A stretch of DNA of 64,000 bases from Leifsonia sp. C5G2 (GCF_013359685.1 NZ_JABFMV010000010.1:101024-165023); one strand, 5' to 3'. Shown: positions 34,656 through 44,613, counted from the stretch's first letter. Notes: generated from the letters alone by a model not told the origin. Translations and numbers: made by a program.

Positions 34656-34661
34656 AACCTA
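34656..34661 (-). promoter_or_regulatory. -10 element of ispE (leaderless)
   Basis: Minus strand TAGGTT, 6 bases from the ispE ATG at 34649. Confidence 0.5.
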
Positions 34662-34725
34662 CACACCCGCGGGGCTCGGCGCTGTGCGACGGCCGGTCGG
34701 GCGCGGAACGCCCGGGCGGTTGCGG

Positions 34726-35577
34726 TCAGCCGGCGGAGACCGCGGCCAGCCGGACGAAGCCGGCGAGACCCAGCTGCTCGCCGCGCAGGGTCGGCGACAG
34801 GCCCGCACGCTCGAGCGCGCCGGCGGCCGCGGACGGCTCGCCGAACACGGGGGCCAGCGCCTGCCGGAGGGTCTTCCTGCGCTGCTGGAACGCCGCATCC
34901 ACCAGGGCGAACGTGCGCTTGCGCAGCTGCTCGTCCCCCGGCGGGGTCTCGTGGCGCTCGAACCCGACCAGGACCGAGTCGACATTGGGCACCGGCCAGA
35001 AGATCTGCCGGCTCACCTGGCCCGCGGTGCGCCAGACGCCGTACCAGGCCGCCTTCACGCTGGGCGCGCCGTACACCTTCGATCCCGGCTTCGCCGCGAT
35101 CCGGTGGCCGACCTCGGCCTGCACCATGACGACACCGGAGCGCAGGCTCGGGAAGTGCTCCAGGAAGTGCAGCAGCACGGGCACGGAGATGTTGTACGGG
35201 AGATTGGCCACCAGCCGGACGGGGTCGGCCGGCAGCTCGTCGACGGCGAGGGCGTCGCGGTGCACGACCGTCAGCCGCTCCGCCGCCTCCGGAGCCAGCT
35301 GCCCAACGGTCAGCGGCAGCTGGGCGGCCAGGCGGCCGTCGATCTCCACCGCCGTCACGCGCGCGCCGGCCTCCAGCAGGCCGAGGGTGAGCGAGCCGAG
35401 GCCGGGGCCGATCTCGACCACGCTGTCGCCGGGCTGCACCTCGGCGACACGGACGATGCGGCGGACCGTGTTCGCGTCGATGACGAAGTTCTGGCCGAGC
35501 TTCTTCGTCGGGGTGACGTCGAGCAGCTCGGCGAGGTCGCGGATCTCCGCCGGGCCCAGGAGCCGCACCTCGCTCAC
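34726..35577 (-). CDS. rsmA: 16S rRNA dimethyladenosine transferase KsgA
   Basis: 283 residues. It dimethylates two adjacent adenines in helix 45 of 16S rRNA during 30S maturation. Motifs: [33 protein letters not shown] (SAM loop), VEIDGRL and the catalytic [10 protein letters not shown] (N-x-P-Y). The GTG start overlaps the tatD stop (GTGA). Confidence 0.96.
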   Translation of the reverse strand: MSEVRLLGPAEIRDLAELLDVTPTKKLGQNFVIDANTVRRIVRVAEVQPGDSVVEIGPGLGSLTLGLLEAGARVTAVEIDGRLAAQLPLTVGQLAPEAAERLTVVHRDALAVDELPADPVRLVANLPYNISVPVLLHFLEHFPSLRSGVVMVQAEVGHRIAAKPGSKVYGAPSVKAAWYGVWRTAGQVSRQIFWPVPNVDSVLVGFERHETPPGDEQLRKRTFALVDAAFQQRRKTLRQALAPVFGEPSAAAGALERAGLSPTLRGEQLGLAGFVRLAAVSAG

Positions 35578-36503
35578 GCGATGATCCCGATGGGCTGCGT
35601 CGGCGGCGGGCCGACCGGCTCGCTGTCCCAGCGGCCGTAGACCAGCTCGGTGTTGGAGTTGATCTGAGCAGCGAGGGTCGAGGCGTCGGTTCCGATCACC
35701 TCGGCCATTGCGCGCAGGGTGTGCGGGATGAGGTAGGGCGCGTTCGGGCGGCCGCGGAACGGGGTCGGCGTGAGGAAGGGCGCATCCGTCTCGACCATGA
35801 TCAGGTGCCGCGGGGCGACCGTGAGGGCCTCCCGCAGGTTCGGCGCGTTCTTGAAGGTCACGGTGCCGGCGAACGACATGTACCAGCCGTTCTCGGCGCA
35901 GATGCGGGCCAGCTCCACGTCGCCCGAGAAGCAGTGGAAGACGGTGCGCTCCGGGGCGCCGACGCGCTTCAGGGTCGCGACGACGGCGGCATGCGCGTCG
36001 CGGTCGTGGATCTGCAAGGCGATGCCGTGCCGTTTCGCGATCTCGATGTGCGCCTCGAAGGAGCGGAACTGCGCGTCGCGGCGCGGCCCTTCCTCGGTCC
36101 GGAAGAAGTCGAGCCCGGTCTCCCCCACGGCCCGCACCCGCGGCCGGCCGGCCAGCTCGTCGATCACGGCGAGGGCGTCGTCCAGCTCGCCGCGTTCGTC
36201 GTAGTCGGGGGCGTCGTTGGGGTGCAGGGCGACCGCGGCGAGCATCCTCGGCTCGATCGCCGCCGTCTCCGCCGACCAGCGCGAGGTCTCGACATCGTTG
36301 CCGACCTGGACGACCCCGCGGACGCCCACGCTGGAGGCGCGGTCGAGCTGCTCGCGGTAGTCGAGGGGCTCGACGCCGTCGGCCATCTCGAGGTGCGTGT
36401 GGTTGTCGTACACCGGCACGGTCAGCGCCTCGGGCAGCGGAGGGTACGCCAGGTCGCGGCCGTCGGTGACGTGCCGCTGGCGGACGAACGACGGGTCCGT
36501 CAT
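35574..36503 (-). CDS. tatD: TatD-family metal-dependent hydrolase
   Basis: 309-residue TIM-barrel DNase of the TatD/YcfH type. Metal ligands are visible in YDNHTHLEM (H-x-H), [11 protein letters not shown] (Glu), [16 protein letters not shown] and VETDAPFL (Asp). The N-terminal 30 residues are an extension beyond the barrel. It overlaps metG upstream (ATGA) and rsmA downstream, in the common metG-tatD-rsmA order; role probably in DNA or nucleic-acid turnover. Confidence 0.94.
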   Translation of the reverse strand: MTDPSFVRQRHVTDGRDLAYPPLPEALTVPVYDNHTHLEMADGVEPLDYREQLDRASSVGVRGVVQVGNDVETSRWSAETAAIEPRMLAAVALHPNDAPDYDERGELDDALAVIDELAGRPRVRAVGETGLDFFRTEEGPRRDAQFRSFEAHIEIAKRHGIALQIHDRDAHAAVVATLKRVGAPERTVFHCFSGDVELARICAENGWYMSFAGTVTFKNAPNLREALTVAPRHLIMVETDAPFLTPTPFRGRPNAPYLIPHTLRAMAEVIGTDASTLAAQINSNTELVYGRWDSEPVGPPPTQPIGIIA

Positions 36504-38089
36504 ACGGCGGCGACCGCCTCCGCGTCGATCCGCGGGAACAGCGCCGCCAGTCCGTTGACCTCGGTGCCGGCCGGCAGCCGGCCCCAGTCGCCGGCCGCGC
36601 GAAGCGGCTGCGCGGTGAGCGCGCCCAGCTCGCCCTCGACGCCCAGCGCCTCCCACAGCTTGGATGTGGCTCCGGGGATCACCGGCGACAGCAGGACGGC
36701 GAGCGCGCGCAGGCCCTCGGCGGCCGTGTAGAGCACGGTGCCCAGACGCTCGCGCTGCGCCTCGTCCTTCGCCAGGGTCCACGGCTCCTGCTCGGTGATG
36801 TAGCCGTTGAGCTCGTCGACGATCCGCCAGATCGCGGCGAGGGCGTCGTGGATGGCCAGCCGCCCGATGGCCGCGTCGGCGTCGGCCGCCGCGGTGCGCA
36901 CGACCTCCTGCACGTGGAGGTCGACCTCCTGGTACTCGCCCGCGGGCGGCACGATCCCCTCGAAGTAGCGGGTCACCATCGCGATGACGCGCGACGCCAG
37001 GTTGCCGAAGCCGTTGGCGAGTTCCGCCTGGTAGCGCGCGGCGAGGTCCTCCCAGCTGAACGAGCCGTCCTGGCCGAAGTTGATGGCGCGCATGAAGTAG
37101 TAGCGGAACGCGTCGGACCCGAACGTGTCGGTGATCTGCGTCGGCGCGATGCCCGTGAGCTTCGACTTCGACATCTTCTCGCCGCCCACGAGCAGCCAGC
37201 CGTGGCCGAACACGCGCTTGGGCACCTCGAGCCCTGCGGCCATGAGCATCGCCGGCCAGATGACGGCGTGGAAGCGGAGGATGTCTTTGCCGACCAGGTG
37301 GTTCGCCGGCCAGCGCCGCGCGAACTCCTCGTCGTCCTGCCCGTAGCCCACGGCGGTGATGTAGTTGAGCAGCGCGTCGAACCAGACGTAGACGACGTGC
37401 GACTCGTCCCACGGCACCTTGATGCCCCAGTCGAAGCTGGAGCGCGAGATGGAGAGGTCGCTGAGGCCCTGTCGCACGAAGCTGACGACCTCGTTGCGCG
37501 CCGACTCCGGCTGCACGAAGTCGGGCCGCTCCTCGTAGAGCGAGAGCAGCCGGTCGGCGAACTGGCTCATGCGGAAGAAGTAGTTCTTCTCCTGCAGCAG
37601 CTCGAGCGGCTTCGAGTGGATGGCGCAGACCTTCTGGCCCTCGTACTCCCCCGTGCCGTCGACGATCTCGCTCTGCGGCTTGAACTCCTCGCAGCCGACG
37701 CAGTAGAGCGCCTCGTACTCGCCGGCGTAGATGTAGCCGTCGTCGTACAGCTTCTGCAGGAACTTCTGGACGTTGACCTCGTGCCGCTCGTCGGTGGTGC
37801 GGATGAAGTCGTCGTTGGAGATGTCGATCGTCTTCAGCAGCGGCAGCCACTCCTCGCCGACCAGCTTGTCGGCCCAGGCCTTCGGCGTCGTGCCGTTCGC
37901 CGTCGCGGTGCGCAGGATCTTCTGGCCGTGCTCGTCGGTGCCGGTCAGCAGCCAGGTGTCGTCGCCCGCCTGGCGGTGCCAGCGGGCGAGCACGTCGGCC
38001 GCGACCTCGGTGTAGGCGTGCCCGATGTGCGGGACGTCGTTCACGTAGAAGATCGGCGTGGTGATGTAGAACGAGGAGCCGTCGGACAT
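36500..38089 (-). CDS. metG: Methionyl-tRNA synthetase
   Basis: 529 residues, class I synthetase charging tRNA-Met. The HIGH motif occurs as HIGHAY near residue 20 and KMSKS in [10 protein letters not shown]; the connective-peptide zinc site shows a CVGCEEF pair. It lacks the C-terminal tRNA-binding (Arc1p-like) domain, as in other actinobacteria. The ATG at 38089 lies 7 bases after TAGGAT on the minus strand, so it is leaderless; in-frame extensions upstream are not needed. It heads the metG-tatD-rsmA operon. Confidence 0.96.
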   Translation of the reverse strand: MSDGSSFYITTPIFYVNDVPHIGHAYTEVAADVLARWHRQAGDDTWLLTGTDEHGQKILRTATANGTTPKAWADKLVGEEWLPLLKTIDISNDDFIRTTDERHEVNVQKFLQKLYDDGYIYAGEYEALYCVGCEEFKPQSEIVDGTGEYEGQKVCAIHSKPLELLQEKNYFFRMSQFADRLLSLYEERPDFVQPESARNEVVSFVRQGLSDLSISRSSFDWGIKVPWDESHVVYVWFDALLNYITAVGYGQDDEEFARRWPANHLVGKDILRFHAVIWPAMLMAAGLEVPKRVFGHGWLLVGGEKMSKSKLTGIAPTQITDTFGSDAFRYYFMRAINFGQDGSFSWEDLAARYQAELANGFGNLASRVIAMVTRYFEGIVPPAGEYQEVDLHVQEVVRTAAADADAAIGRLAIHDALAAIWRIVDELNGYITEQEPWTLAKDEAQRERLGTVLYTAAEGLRALAVLLSPVIPGATSKLWEALGVEGELGALTAQPLRAAGDWGRLPAGTEVNGLAALFPRIDAEAVAAV

Positions 38090-38096
38090 GGTGACT

Positions 38097-38102
38097 ATCC
38101 TA
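38097..38102 (-). promoter_or_regulatory. -10 element of metG (leaderless)
   Basis: Minus strand TAGGAT, 7 bases from the metG ATG. Confidence 0.55.
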
Positions 38103-38406
38103 CGGGCGCGCGGCGACGCGATCCGGCGTGTTACTGCGCCTGTGGAGACGTTCGCCACGAGAAATCGTGAGGAGAACATCGAAAGAAATCCGATCCAACT
38201 TCGAGTGCATGATCCTCAATATGAAGAAGTTGCACGTCGATCTCCCGATCGCCGTCGTGTTGTGATCATCAACTTAGCCGCACCGCGATTTGGCCGTGGG
38301 CAAGAGGCCGCTTGGGCAAGCACCCTTACGCGATTGCATTGTCACATCTAAACAGACCCTGTCCGGTTTGTTTCTGCTCGCAGAATCCGCACGCTAGCGT
38401 CAAGCC
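38103..38406. other. Gene-free low-GC spacer, left flank of the HEPN-like islet
   Basis: About 300 bases between metG and the HEPN-like gene. From roughly 38150 onward the base composition turns AT-rich compared with neighbours. The only open frame (38088-38351, plus) has no ribosome site or recognisable product. A loose inverted repeat (AAACAGACC and GGTTTGTTT, about 38350-38373) precedes the gene and may belong to its promoter region. Confidence 0.5.
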
Positions 38407-39072
38407 ATGGCACAGGGTACTGACGGAATGAAGCTAACGGAGCACGAAATAGCATCGGCATTTGCACGCGCAGCCGCTTTGTCGTTGCTTGAACAGGGCT
38501 TCGACTCAGGCGATATGACACCCGAAGAACTAAAAGTCCATGCTGCGCAATTGTTCCTCGACCAACTGCTTTCAGACGAACCCGCGTTCGGAGGAACGAC
38601 CCATGTCGATGCGATCCTGTCTCAAGCGCGCTCATTCCGGCAGGAAAGCGAGCACGACTTTGCACTCGTCTTCTACGCCATGTGGCACGAGCACACAGTC
38701 AATGCAATTCTGAGGAACGCTTTGCATCCCAAGAAGCTGGAAAGCGAGGCGGAAATCAATCAGGTCGTAAGACTCTCGCTTCCGACCAAACTGGGCGCTA
38801 TCTGGACGCTTGTCCTCGGCGAGAAGATCGATCGGCAGCTAGCGAGCGGAATCCTGCGAGTTGCGGAATACAGAAATGCGTTCGTCCACTACAAGTGGCC
38901 GATGCGCGATATCAACCGGATGGGCGCACGAGAGGCGGACACCCGAGCCCTCATTGAAATCGCAGAGTCTGCCGTTGACGCGCTGACGACGTTTCGCTAC
39001 TGGGATTCGGAGGTCGCTCAATTGCTTCTTAGCGAAGAACGTGATGCTCCATACAATCGACGACGCGATTGA
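38407..39072 (+). CDS. HEPN-like helical protein, 221 aa, in a low-GC islet
   Basis: Predicted all-helical soluble protein. The segment AEYRNAFVHYKWPM carries RNxxxH, the catalytic motif of HEPN ribonucleases and related nucleotide-binding domains (about residues 157-162). No other domain is evident. Codon use and composition differ sharply from neighbours: the line at 38521 is 29/60 G+C against 47/60 at 39121, so the gene was probably acquired. It sits alone between the housekeeping genes metG and rsmI with no partner antitoxin gene on either strand. It could be a lone defence or stress RNase, or an inactive relative. Confidence 0.72.
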   Translation: MAQGTDGMKLTEHEIASAFARAAALSLLEQGFDSGDMTPEELKVHAAQLFLDQLLSDEPAFGGTTHVDAILSQARSFRQESEHDFALVFYAMWHEHTVNAILRNALHPKKLESEAEINQVVRLSLPTKLGAIWTLVLGEKIDRQLASGILRVAEYRNAFVHYKWPMRDINRMGAREADTRALIEIAESAVDALTTFRYWDSEVAQLLLSEERDAPYNRRRD

Positions 39073-39106
39073 TGCGACCAACACCCATGCCCATGAGCCG
39101 TTGGAA

Positions 39107-39922
39107 CTATTTGCGGGCGAGCGCGGCCTGGTACAGGTCGCGCTTGCCGAGGCCGGTCGACTCGGCCACCTCGGCGGCGGCGTCCTTCAGGCGCGTCCCG
39201 GCGGCCACGAGGGCGAGCACCTGCTCGACGGCCGCCTCCGGGTCGGCCGAGCGCGCCGGCGCGCCGGCCACCACGACGACGATCTCGCCGCGGACTCCCT
39301 CCGCCGCCCAGGCGGCCAGCTCGGCCGCCGTTCCGCGCCGCACCTCCTCGTAGAGCTTCGTCAGCTCGCGGCAGACGACGACCCGGCGGTCGTCTCCGAG
39401 CACCGTGGCGATGTCGGCGAGGGAGGCGGCGAGCCGGTTGGGCGACTCGAAGAACACCATCGTGCGCGGCTCGGCGGCGAGCGCGCGCAGGGCGGTGTGG
39501 CGCTCGCCCTGCTTACGCGGCAGGAAGCCCTCGAACGTGAACCGGTCGGTCGGCAGGCCCGAGACGGCGAGCGCGGTCAGCACAGCCGACGGGCCCGGCA
39601 GCGCGGTGACCCCGACGCCGGCGGCGGCCGCGGCCTCCACCAGGTGGAAACCCGGGTCGGAGACGGTGGGCATGCCGGCGTCGGAGAGCAGCACGACGTC
39701 CTGGTCGCGGGCGAGCTCGACGAGGTCGGCCGCACGGTCGCGCTCGTTGTGGTCGTGCACGGCGATCAGCCGTGGCCGGTTGGCGACGCCGAGTCCGGCC
39801 AGCAGGCGCTGGGCGACGCGGGTGTCCTCCGCCGCGACGACCGTGGCCTCCTCCAGCACCTCCACCAGCCGGCGAGAGGCGTCCCCGAGATTGCCGATCG
39901 GGGTGGCGGCCAGGATGATCAT
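39107..39922 (-). CDS. rsmI: 16S rRNA 2'-O-ribose C1402 methyltransferase RsmI
   Basis: 271 residues, tetrapyrrole-methylase fold. Family motifs: LAATPIGNLGDASRR, AAEDTRVAQRLL, HDHNERDRAA, LLSDAGMPTVSDPG (SAM binding) and ALPGPSAVLTALAVSGL. It methylates C1402 in the ribosomal P site together with RsmH. The ATG at 39922 is chosen by homology of MIILAATPIGN; divergent from the O-mannosyltransferase gene with a 58-base spacer. Confidence 0.95.
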   Translation of the reverse strand: MIILAATPIGNLGDASRRLVEVLEEATVVAAEDTRVAQRLLAGLGVANRPRLIAVHDHNERDRAADLVELARDQDVVLLSDAGMPTVSDPGFHLVEAAAAAGVGVTALPGPSAVLTALAVSGLPTDRFTFEGFLPRKQGERHTALRALAAEPRTMVFFESPNRLAASLADIATVLGDDRRVVVCRELTKLYEEVRRGTAAELAAWAAEGVRGEIVVVVAGAPARSADPEAAVEQVLALVAAGTRLKDAAAEVAESTGLGKRDLYQAALARK

Positions 39923-39968
39923 GGCCTCTAGTCTGGCAGCCGGAAGGCGAACCACAGCCGCGCGCCCC

Positions 39969-39974
39969 TACCAT
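39969..39974 (+). promoter_or_regulatory. -10 element of the O-mannosyltransferase gene (leaderless)
   Basis: TACCAT, 6 bases before the GTG start at 39981. Confidence 0.5.
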
Positions 39975-39980
39975 TGCCTG

Positions 39981-41594
39981 GTGACCTCCGCCCCGCTGAC
40001 CGACGCCCCGGCCGCGCACGTCGCCCCCGAACGCGCGGGAACCCGGCTGGACGACTGGTGGGCGCGGATGCTGCGCACGCCGACGCGCCTGCGCCTCTGG
40101 TACTGGGGCGCACCCGTCGCCGTGACACTGCTCGCGGCCGTGCTGCGGCTGTGGAACCTGGGCGCGCCGCACACGCTCGTCTTCGACGAGACCTTCTACG
40201 TCAAGGACTCCTGGACGATCTGGAACCTCGGTTACGAGGGCAGCTGGCCCGACAAGGCCGACCCGCGCTTCGCCGCCGGCGAGACGGGCATCTTCTCGCA
40301 CGATCCGTCGTTCGTCGCGCATCCCCCGCTCGGCAAGTGGCTGATCGCGCTCGGGATGGCGGCCACCGGACCGGCGAACTCGTTCGGCTGGCGGCTCTCC
40401 ACCGCCGTGGCCGGCACGATCGCGGTGCTGCTGGTGTTCCTCATCGCCCGCATGCTGTTCCGGTCGACGATGCTCGCGACCATCGCCGGCTTCCTGTTCG
40501 CGATCGACGGCCACGCCATCGTGATGAGCCGGGTCGCGCTGCTCGACGGCTTCGTGATGTTCTTCGGCCTGCTGGCGTTCTTCTGCATCCTGCTCGACCG
40601 CCGCTGGTCGACCGGCCGGCTCGCGGCGAAGGTCGCGGCGGCACGCGCCTCCGGACGCGATCCGGCGTGGGGTCCTGTGCTGTGGTGGCGGCCGTGGCTG
40701 ATCGCCGCCGGCATCCTGTGCGGCCTGTGCGCCGGGGTCAAGTGGACGGGTTTCTACTTCCTCGCGTTCTTCGCGGTGTACACGGTGGTGGTGGACGCCG
40801 TGGCCCGGCGCCGCGAAGGGCTGCCCTTCTACGTCAGCGGGGCGCTGCTGAAGCAGGCCCCGGCGACGTTCGTGCTCATGGTCCCGCTCGCCTTCGTGGT
40901 CTACGTGTCCACCTGGGCCGGCTGGATCCTCACTTCGGGCGGCTACTACCGCGACTGGGCGCAGAGCGTCCACATGGAGTGGTCGGGGGCGCTGGGCTGG
41001 GTGCCGCTGTGGGTGCAGAACCTCTGGCACTACCAGACGGAGATGTACAACTACAGCATCAACCTGCACACGCCGCACCCGTACCAGTCGAACCCGCTGG
41101 GCTGGACGCTGATGCTGCGGCCGACGAGCATGTACTACGTCGGCACGACGCACGGGCAGGACGGCTGCACGGCCGACGCCTGCTCGTCCGCGATCACCTC
41201 ACTCGGCAACCCGTTGATCTGGTGGGCCGGGACGGCCGCCATCCTCTTCCTGGTCTACTGGCTCATCCGCTACCGCGACTGGCGCTACGGCCTCATCCTG
41301 ACCGGGCTCGCGGCGGGCTACCTGCCCTGGTGGCTCTACATGCAGCGCACGATCTTCACGTTCTACTCGATCGCCTTCGAGCCGTATCTCATCCTCGCTC
41401 TCACGGCGGCGATCGGGATCGTGCTCGGCAGACCAACCGATCCAGAGCACCGCAGACGGCGCGGCATCCTGTGGACCGGCGTGTTCCTGGCCGCCTGCGC
41501 CGCGGTGAGCGCGTTCTTCTGGCCGATCTGGACGGGTCAGCAGGTGCCGTTCTGGTTCTGGCAGATCCACATGTGGCTGCCCAGCTGGGTCTGA
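39981..41594 (+). CDS. pmt: Polyprenol-phosphate-mannose:protein O-mannosyltransferase (GT39)
   Basis: 537-residue multi-pass membrane enzyme that transfers mannose from a polyprenyl carrier to Ser/Thr of proteins as they are exported. The first external loop has PHTLVFDETFYVKDSW with the catalytic-type Asp-Glu, then FVAHPPLGKWLIALG; about 10 transmembrane helices follow, and the C-terminus ends in WFWQIHMWLPSWV. The GTG start is set by the TACCAT -10 six bases upstream. Secreted Ser/Thr/Pro-rich proteins, such as the giant surface protein here, are possible substrates (inference). Confidence 0.92.
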   Translation: MTSAPLTDAPAAHVAPERAGTRLDDWWARMLRTPTRLRLWYWGAPVAVTLLAAVLRLWNLGAPHTLVFDETFYVKDSWTIWNLGYEGSWPDKADPRFAAGETGIFSHDPSFVAHPPLGKWLIALGMAATGPANSFGWRLSTAVAGTIAVLLVFLIARMLFRSTMLATIAGFLFAIDGHAIVMSRVALLDGFVMFFGLLAFFCILLDRRWSTGRLAAKVAAARASGRDPAWGPVLWWRPWLIAAGILCGLCAGVKWTGFYFLAFFAVYTVVVDAVARRREGLPFYVSGALLKQAPATFVLMVPLAFVVYVSTWAGWILTSGGYYRDWAQSVHMEWSGALGWVPLWVQNLWHYQTEMYNYSINLHTPHPYQSNPLGWTLMLRPTSMYYVGTTHGQDGCTADACSSAITSLGNPLIWWAGTAAILFLVYWLIRYRDWRYGLILTGLAAGYLPWWLYMQRTIFTFYSIAFEPYLILALTAAIGIVLGRPTDPEHRRRRGILWTGVFLAACAAVSAFFWPIWTGQQVPFWFWQIHMWLPSWV

Positions 41595-41640
41595 GCCGCA
41601 CCTCTCCCGGCTGTCGGACGCCGGTGGTAGACCGAGGGGT

Positions 41641-43233
41641 ATGACCGACGCAGAAGAGCCCCTCGACCTCGTCCCCCTCCCCGGAAGCGAGCGCCCCGCG
41701 CGGCCGGGCTTCCGCGCCCGGGGCGGGCTGGCTCCGGACGTGCGGGTCGATGCCACGCTGGTGCTCCGGAGACGAGCGGAGCTGCCGGAGAGCGCGTTCG
41801 CGCACCCCCTCTCCCGGGACGAGCTGGCCGAGAAGTACGGCGCCGCTCCGGAGGACGTCCAGCTGGTGCGGAGCACGCTCGAAGGCCTCGGCCTGACCGT
41901 CGACGAGGTGGACGCCGGCGCCCGCCGCATCCGCGTCTCCGGCCCGGTGCAGACGGTGGCGCGGGTCTTCGGCACCGACCTCGCCGAGTCCACCCCGGAG
42001 GACGACGGGGCGGAAGCGCCGACGTACCGTCAGCGCACGGGCGGCCTCAGCATCCCCGCCGCGCTCGGCGGCGTCGTCACCGCGGTCCTCGGCCTCGACG
42101 ACCGGCCGCAGGCGCGGACGCAGTTCCGCTACGTCCCGGCGGCGGCCGTGAGCACGAGCTACACGCCGCCGCAGCTCGGGACGGTGTACTCCTTCCCCGA
42201 GGGCACGGACGGGAGCGGGCAGACCATCGCGATCATCGAGCTCGGCGGCGGGTACGTGCAGTCCGACCTCGACACGTACTTCGCCGGCCTCGGCATCCCG
42301 ACCCCCTCGGTCACCGCGGTCGGGGTGGACGGCGGCTCGAACGCCCCGGACGGCAACCCCAACGGCGCCGACGGCGAGGTCATGCTCGACATCGAGGTCG
42401 CCGGCGCACTCGCACCCAAGGCGTCCATCGTCGTCTACTTCGCGCCGAACACCGACGCCGGGTTTCTGGATGCGGTGTCGACGGCCGCGCACGCCGACCC
42501 GACGCCGTCGGCCATCAGCATCAGCTGGGGGCAGTCGGAGGACCAGTGGACGCCGCAGGCGCGCACCGCCTTCGACCAGGCCCTGCAGGACGCCGCCGCG
42601 CTCGGCGCGACCACCACGGTCGCGGCCGGGGACGACGGCAGCAGCGACCGCGTCGGCGACGGCCGGCCGCACGTCGACTTCCCCGCCTCCTCACCGCACG
42701 CGCTCGCCTGCGGCGGGACGCGGCTGGAGGCGGACACGTCCACCGGCGCCGTGCACTCCGAGACGGTGTGGAACAACGGCAGCGGCGGCGGGGCGACCGG
42801 CGGAGGGGTGAGCGCGGTCTTCCCGCTGCCCTCGTGGCAGAAGGGCGTCGGGGTGCCGAGCGGGGCCGGCGGCACCGACGCGGGCGGCTCCGCCAACGGG
42901 AAGGGAGGGCGCGGGGTGCCCGACGTGTCCGCGGTGGCCGACCCGCAGACGGGCTACCGCATCCGGGTCGACGGGCAGGACACCGTGATCGGCGGCACCA
43001 GCGCCGTCGCTCCGCTCTGGGCCGCCCTGGTCGCCCGCTTGGTGCAGTCGACCGGCCGGCCGCTCGGGCTCGCGCAGCCGGCCCTCTACGACTCCATCCG
43101 CTCCGGCCAGGTCGCGGCCGGCTTCCGTGACATCACGGTCGGCGACAACGGCGCCTTCGCCGCGACGGCCGGCTGGGACGCGTGCACCGGCCTCGGCGTG
43201 CCGAACGGCGGCACGCTGCTGTCGGCCCTCTGA
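41641..43233 (+). CDS. Sedolisin (S53, kumamolisin-like) serine-carboxyl protease, 530 aa
   Basis: A propeptide (about 25-170) with the pro-kumamolisin pattern (VTLVLRRRAELP-like start, LVRSTLEGLGL, VSGPVQTVARVFGT) precedes the catalytic domain. Catalytic residues are visible: Glu246 and Asp250 in GADGEVMLDIEVAGA, oxyanion Asp331 in AAGDDGSSD and Ser454 in GGTSAVAPLW. The family is active at acid pH after self-processing. There is no ordinary signal peptide, as in kumamolisin itself. GAGGGG lies before the ATG. Confidence 0.9.
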   Translation: MTDAEEPLDLVPLPGSERPARPGFRARGGLAPDVRVDATLVLRRRAELPESAFAHPLSRDELAEKYGAAPEDVQLVRSTLEGLGLTVDEVDAGARRIRVSGPVQTVARVFGTDLAESTPEDDGAEAPTYRQRTGGLSIPAALGGVVTAVLGLDDRPQARTQFRYVPAAAVSTSYTPPQLGTVYSFPEGTDGSGQTIAIIELGGGYVQSDLDTYFAGLGIPTPSVTAVGVDGGSNAPDGNPNGADGEVMLDIEVAGALAPKASIVVYFAPNTDAGFLDAVSTAAHADPTPSAISISWGQSEDQWTPQARTAFDQALQDAAALGATTTVAAGDDGSSDRVGDGRPHVDFPASSPHALACGGTRLEADTSTGAVHSETVWNNGSGGGATGGGVSAVFPLPSWQKGVGVPSGAGGTDAGGSANGKGGRGVPDVSAVADPQTGYRIRVDGQDTVIGGTSAVAPLWAALVARLVQSTGRPLGLAQPALYDSIRSGQVAAGFRDITVGDNGAFAATAGWDACTGLGVPNGGTLLSAL

Positions 43234-43257
43234 TCGCGAGGGCAGCAGAATGGACCG

Positions 43258-44280
43258 GTGACCTCCTCCCCGGCCGCCGTCCGCCGACCGCTCCCCTGGC
43301 TCCCGGGGCTGATCGTCTGCGCGCTGGCGGCAGCGGCGGCCTGGGGCGTGCACTGGCTGGCGCCCGCGGTGCCGCTGCTCACCGCGGCGGTTGTGCTCGG
43401 TATCGTGGTCGGCCAGCTCCCGGCCGCGCGCCCCGCGGTCACGGGCGTGCTCGCGCCCGGCCTGTCGCTCAGCGCGAAGCGGCTGATGCGCATCGGCGTC
43501 GTTCTCCTCGGCCTGAAGCTCAGCCTGGGCGACATCGCCGGGCTCGGCTGGGTCGCCATCCTGACGACCGTCGCCGTCGTGCTCGTCTCGTTCGCCGGGA
43601 CGTTCTGGATCGGGCGGCTGCTCGGCCTGCCCGGTCACCAGCCCCTGCTCATCGCGACCGGCTTCTCGATCTGCGGGGCCTCCGCGATCGGCGCGATGAG
43701 CGGCGTCGTCAAGCCGAAGGACGAGGAGGCCGCCACGCCCGTCGCGCTGGTCACCCTGTGCGGGACGCTCGCCATCTTCGTGCTGCCCCTGCTGTGGCAT
43801 CCTCTCGGCCTCGACGCGCAGCAGTTCGGCCACTGGGTCGGCGCGGGGGTGCACGACGTCGGCCAGGTGGTCGCGACCGCGCAGATCGCCGGAGCCGCGG
43901 CCCTCGCCGTGGCGGTCGTCGTGAAGCTCACCCGTGTGCTCATGCTCGCCCCGATCGTCGCCGTCGCCGCGGTCGTGGAGCGCCGCCGGCACGTGGAGGG
44001 CGACCCGGCGGCCAAGCGCCCGGCGATCGTGCCGCTGTTCGTCGCCGGGTTCCTCGTGGCCGTGCTGGTCCGCACGTTCGTCCCCCTCCCCGCGGCGGTC
44101 ACCGGCGGCGCGGACACCCTGCAGACGATCCTGCTGGCGATGGCGCTGTTCGGCCTCGGCACGGCAGTCCGCCTCCGCACCCTCGTGGGCACCGGGTGGC
44201 GCGCCCTCGTGACGGGACTCGCCTCCTGGGTGCTCATCGCGGCGCTCGCGCTCGGCGCGGTGTGGGTCAGCGCGGCCTGA
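43258..44280 (+). CDS. YeiH-type (UPF0324) putative anion exporter, 340 aa
   Basis: About 10 transmembrane helices with the family signatures LMRIGVVLLGLKLSLGDI, GFSICGASAIGAMSGV and GVHDVGQVVATAQIAG, then VLMLAPIVA. UPF0324/YeiH proteins are annotated as putative sulfate or sulfonate exporters; substrate is not proven. The GTG start is 24 bases after the protease stop. CAGAAT lies 6 bases upstream, a weaker version of the leaderless pattern. Confidence 0.88.
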   Translation: MTSSPAAVRRPLPWLPGLIVCALAAAAAWGVHWLAPAVPLLTAAVVLGIVVGQLPAARPAVTGVLAPGLSLSAKRLMRIGVVLLGLKLSLGDIAGLGWVAILTTVAVVLVSFAGTFWIGRLLGLPGHQPLLIATGFSICGASAIGAMSGVVKPKDEEAATPVALVTLCGTLAIFVLPLLWHPLGLDAQQFGHWVGAGVHDVGQVVATAQIAGAAALAVAVVVKLTRVLMLAPIVAVAAVVERRRHVEGDPAAKRPAIVPLFVAGFLVAVLVRTFVPLPAAVTGGADTLQTILLAMALFGLGTAVRLRTLVGTGWRALVTGLASWVLIAALALGAVWVSAA

Positions 44281-44285
44281 CCGGG

Positions 44286-44600
44286 TCAGTCGACCAGCTT
44301 CAGCCCGATGACGCACCCGACCAGGCCGACGATCAGCAGCGCCTTCACCAGCGAGAAGCCATCGCCGCCGAACACCATCGCGTAGAGCACGGTGAGCGCC
44401 GCGCCGATGCCGACCCACACGGCGTACGCGGTGCCGGTCGGGATCCCGCGCATGGCGAAGGCGAGGCCGCCCATCGACGCGAGCAGGGCTCCAGCGAAGA
44501 CCAGCGTCGGCCAGAGGCGGGTGAACCCCTCCGACTTGCCGAGGGCGGTCGCCCAGACGGCTTCGAGCACGCCGGAGAGAATGAGGACGATCCAGGACAC
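44286..44600 (-). CDS. gdx: SMR-family guanidinium exporter, Gdx/SugE type, 104 aa
   Basis: Four transmembrane helices, standard SMR length. It aligns by eye with SugE/Gdx: start VSWIVLILSGVLEAVWA with the essential Glu13, then SEGFTRLWP, and helix 3 IPTGTAYAVWVGIGA. Gdx proteins exchange guanidinium for protons. The strongest support is the guanidine-III riboswitch in its leader. The GTG start follows AAGGAG, which abuts the 3' end of the aptamer. Some SMR proteins of this shape export quaternary amines instead, but the riboswitch argues against that here. Confidence 0.92.
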   Translation of the reverse strand: MSWIVLILSGVLEAVWATALGKSEGFTRLWPTLVFAGALLASMGGLAFAMRGIPTGTAYAVWVGIGAALTVLYAMVFGGDGFSLVKALLIVGLVGCVIGLKLVD

Positions 44601-44613
44601 GGTCCGACTCCTT

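Noticed and set aside
38088..38351. Plus-strand ORF of 87 codons overlapping the metG start
   Set aside because: It starts inside metG on the opposite strand, has no ribosome site, and the product resembles no protein; treated as spacer.
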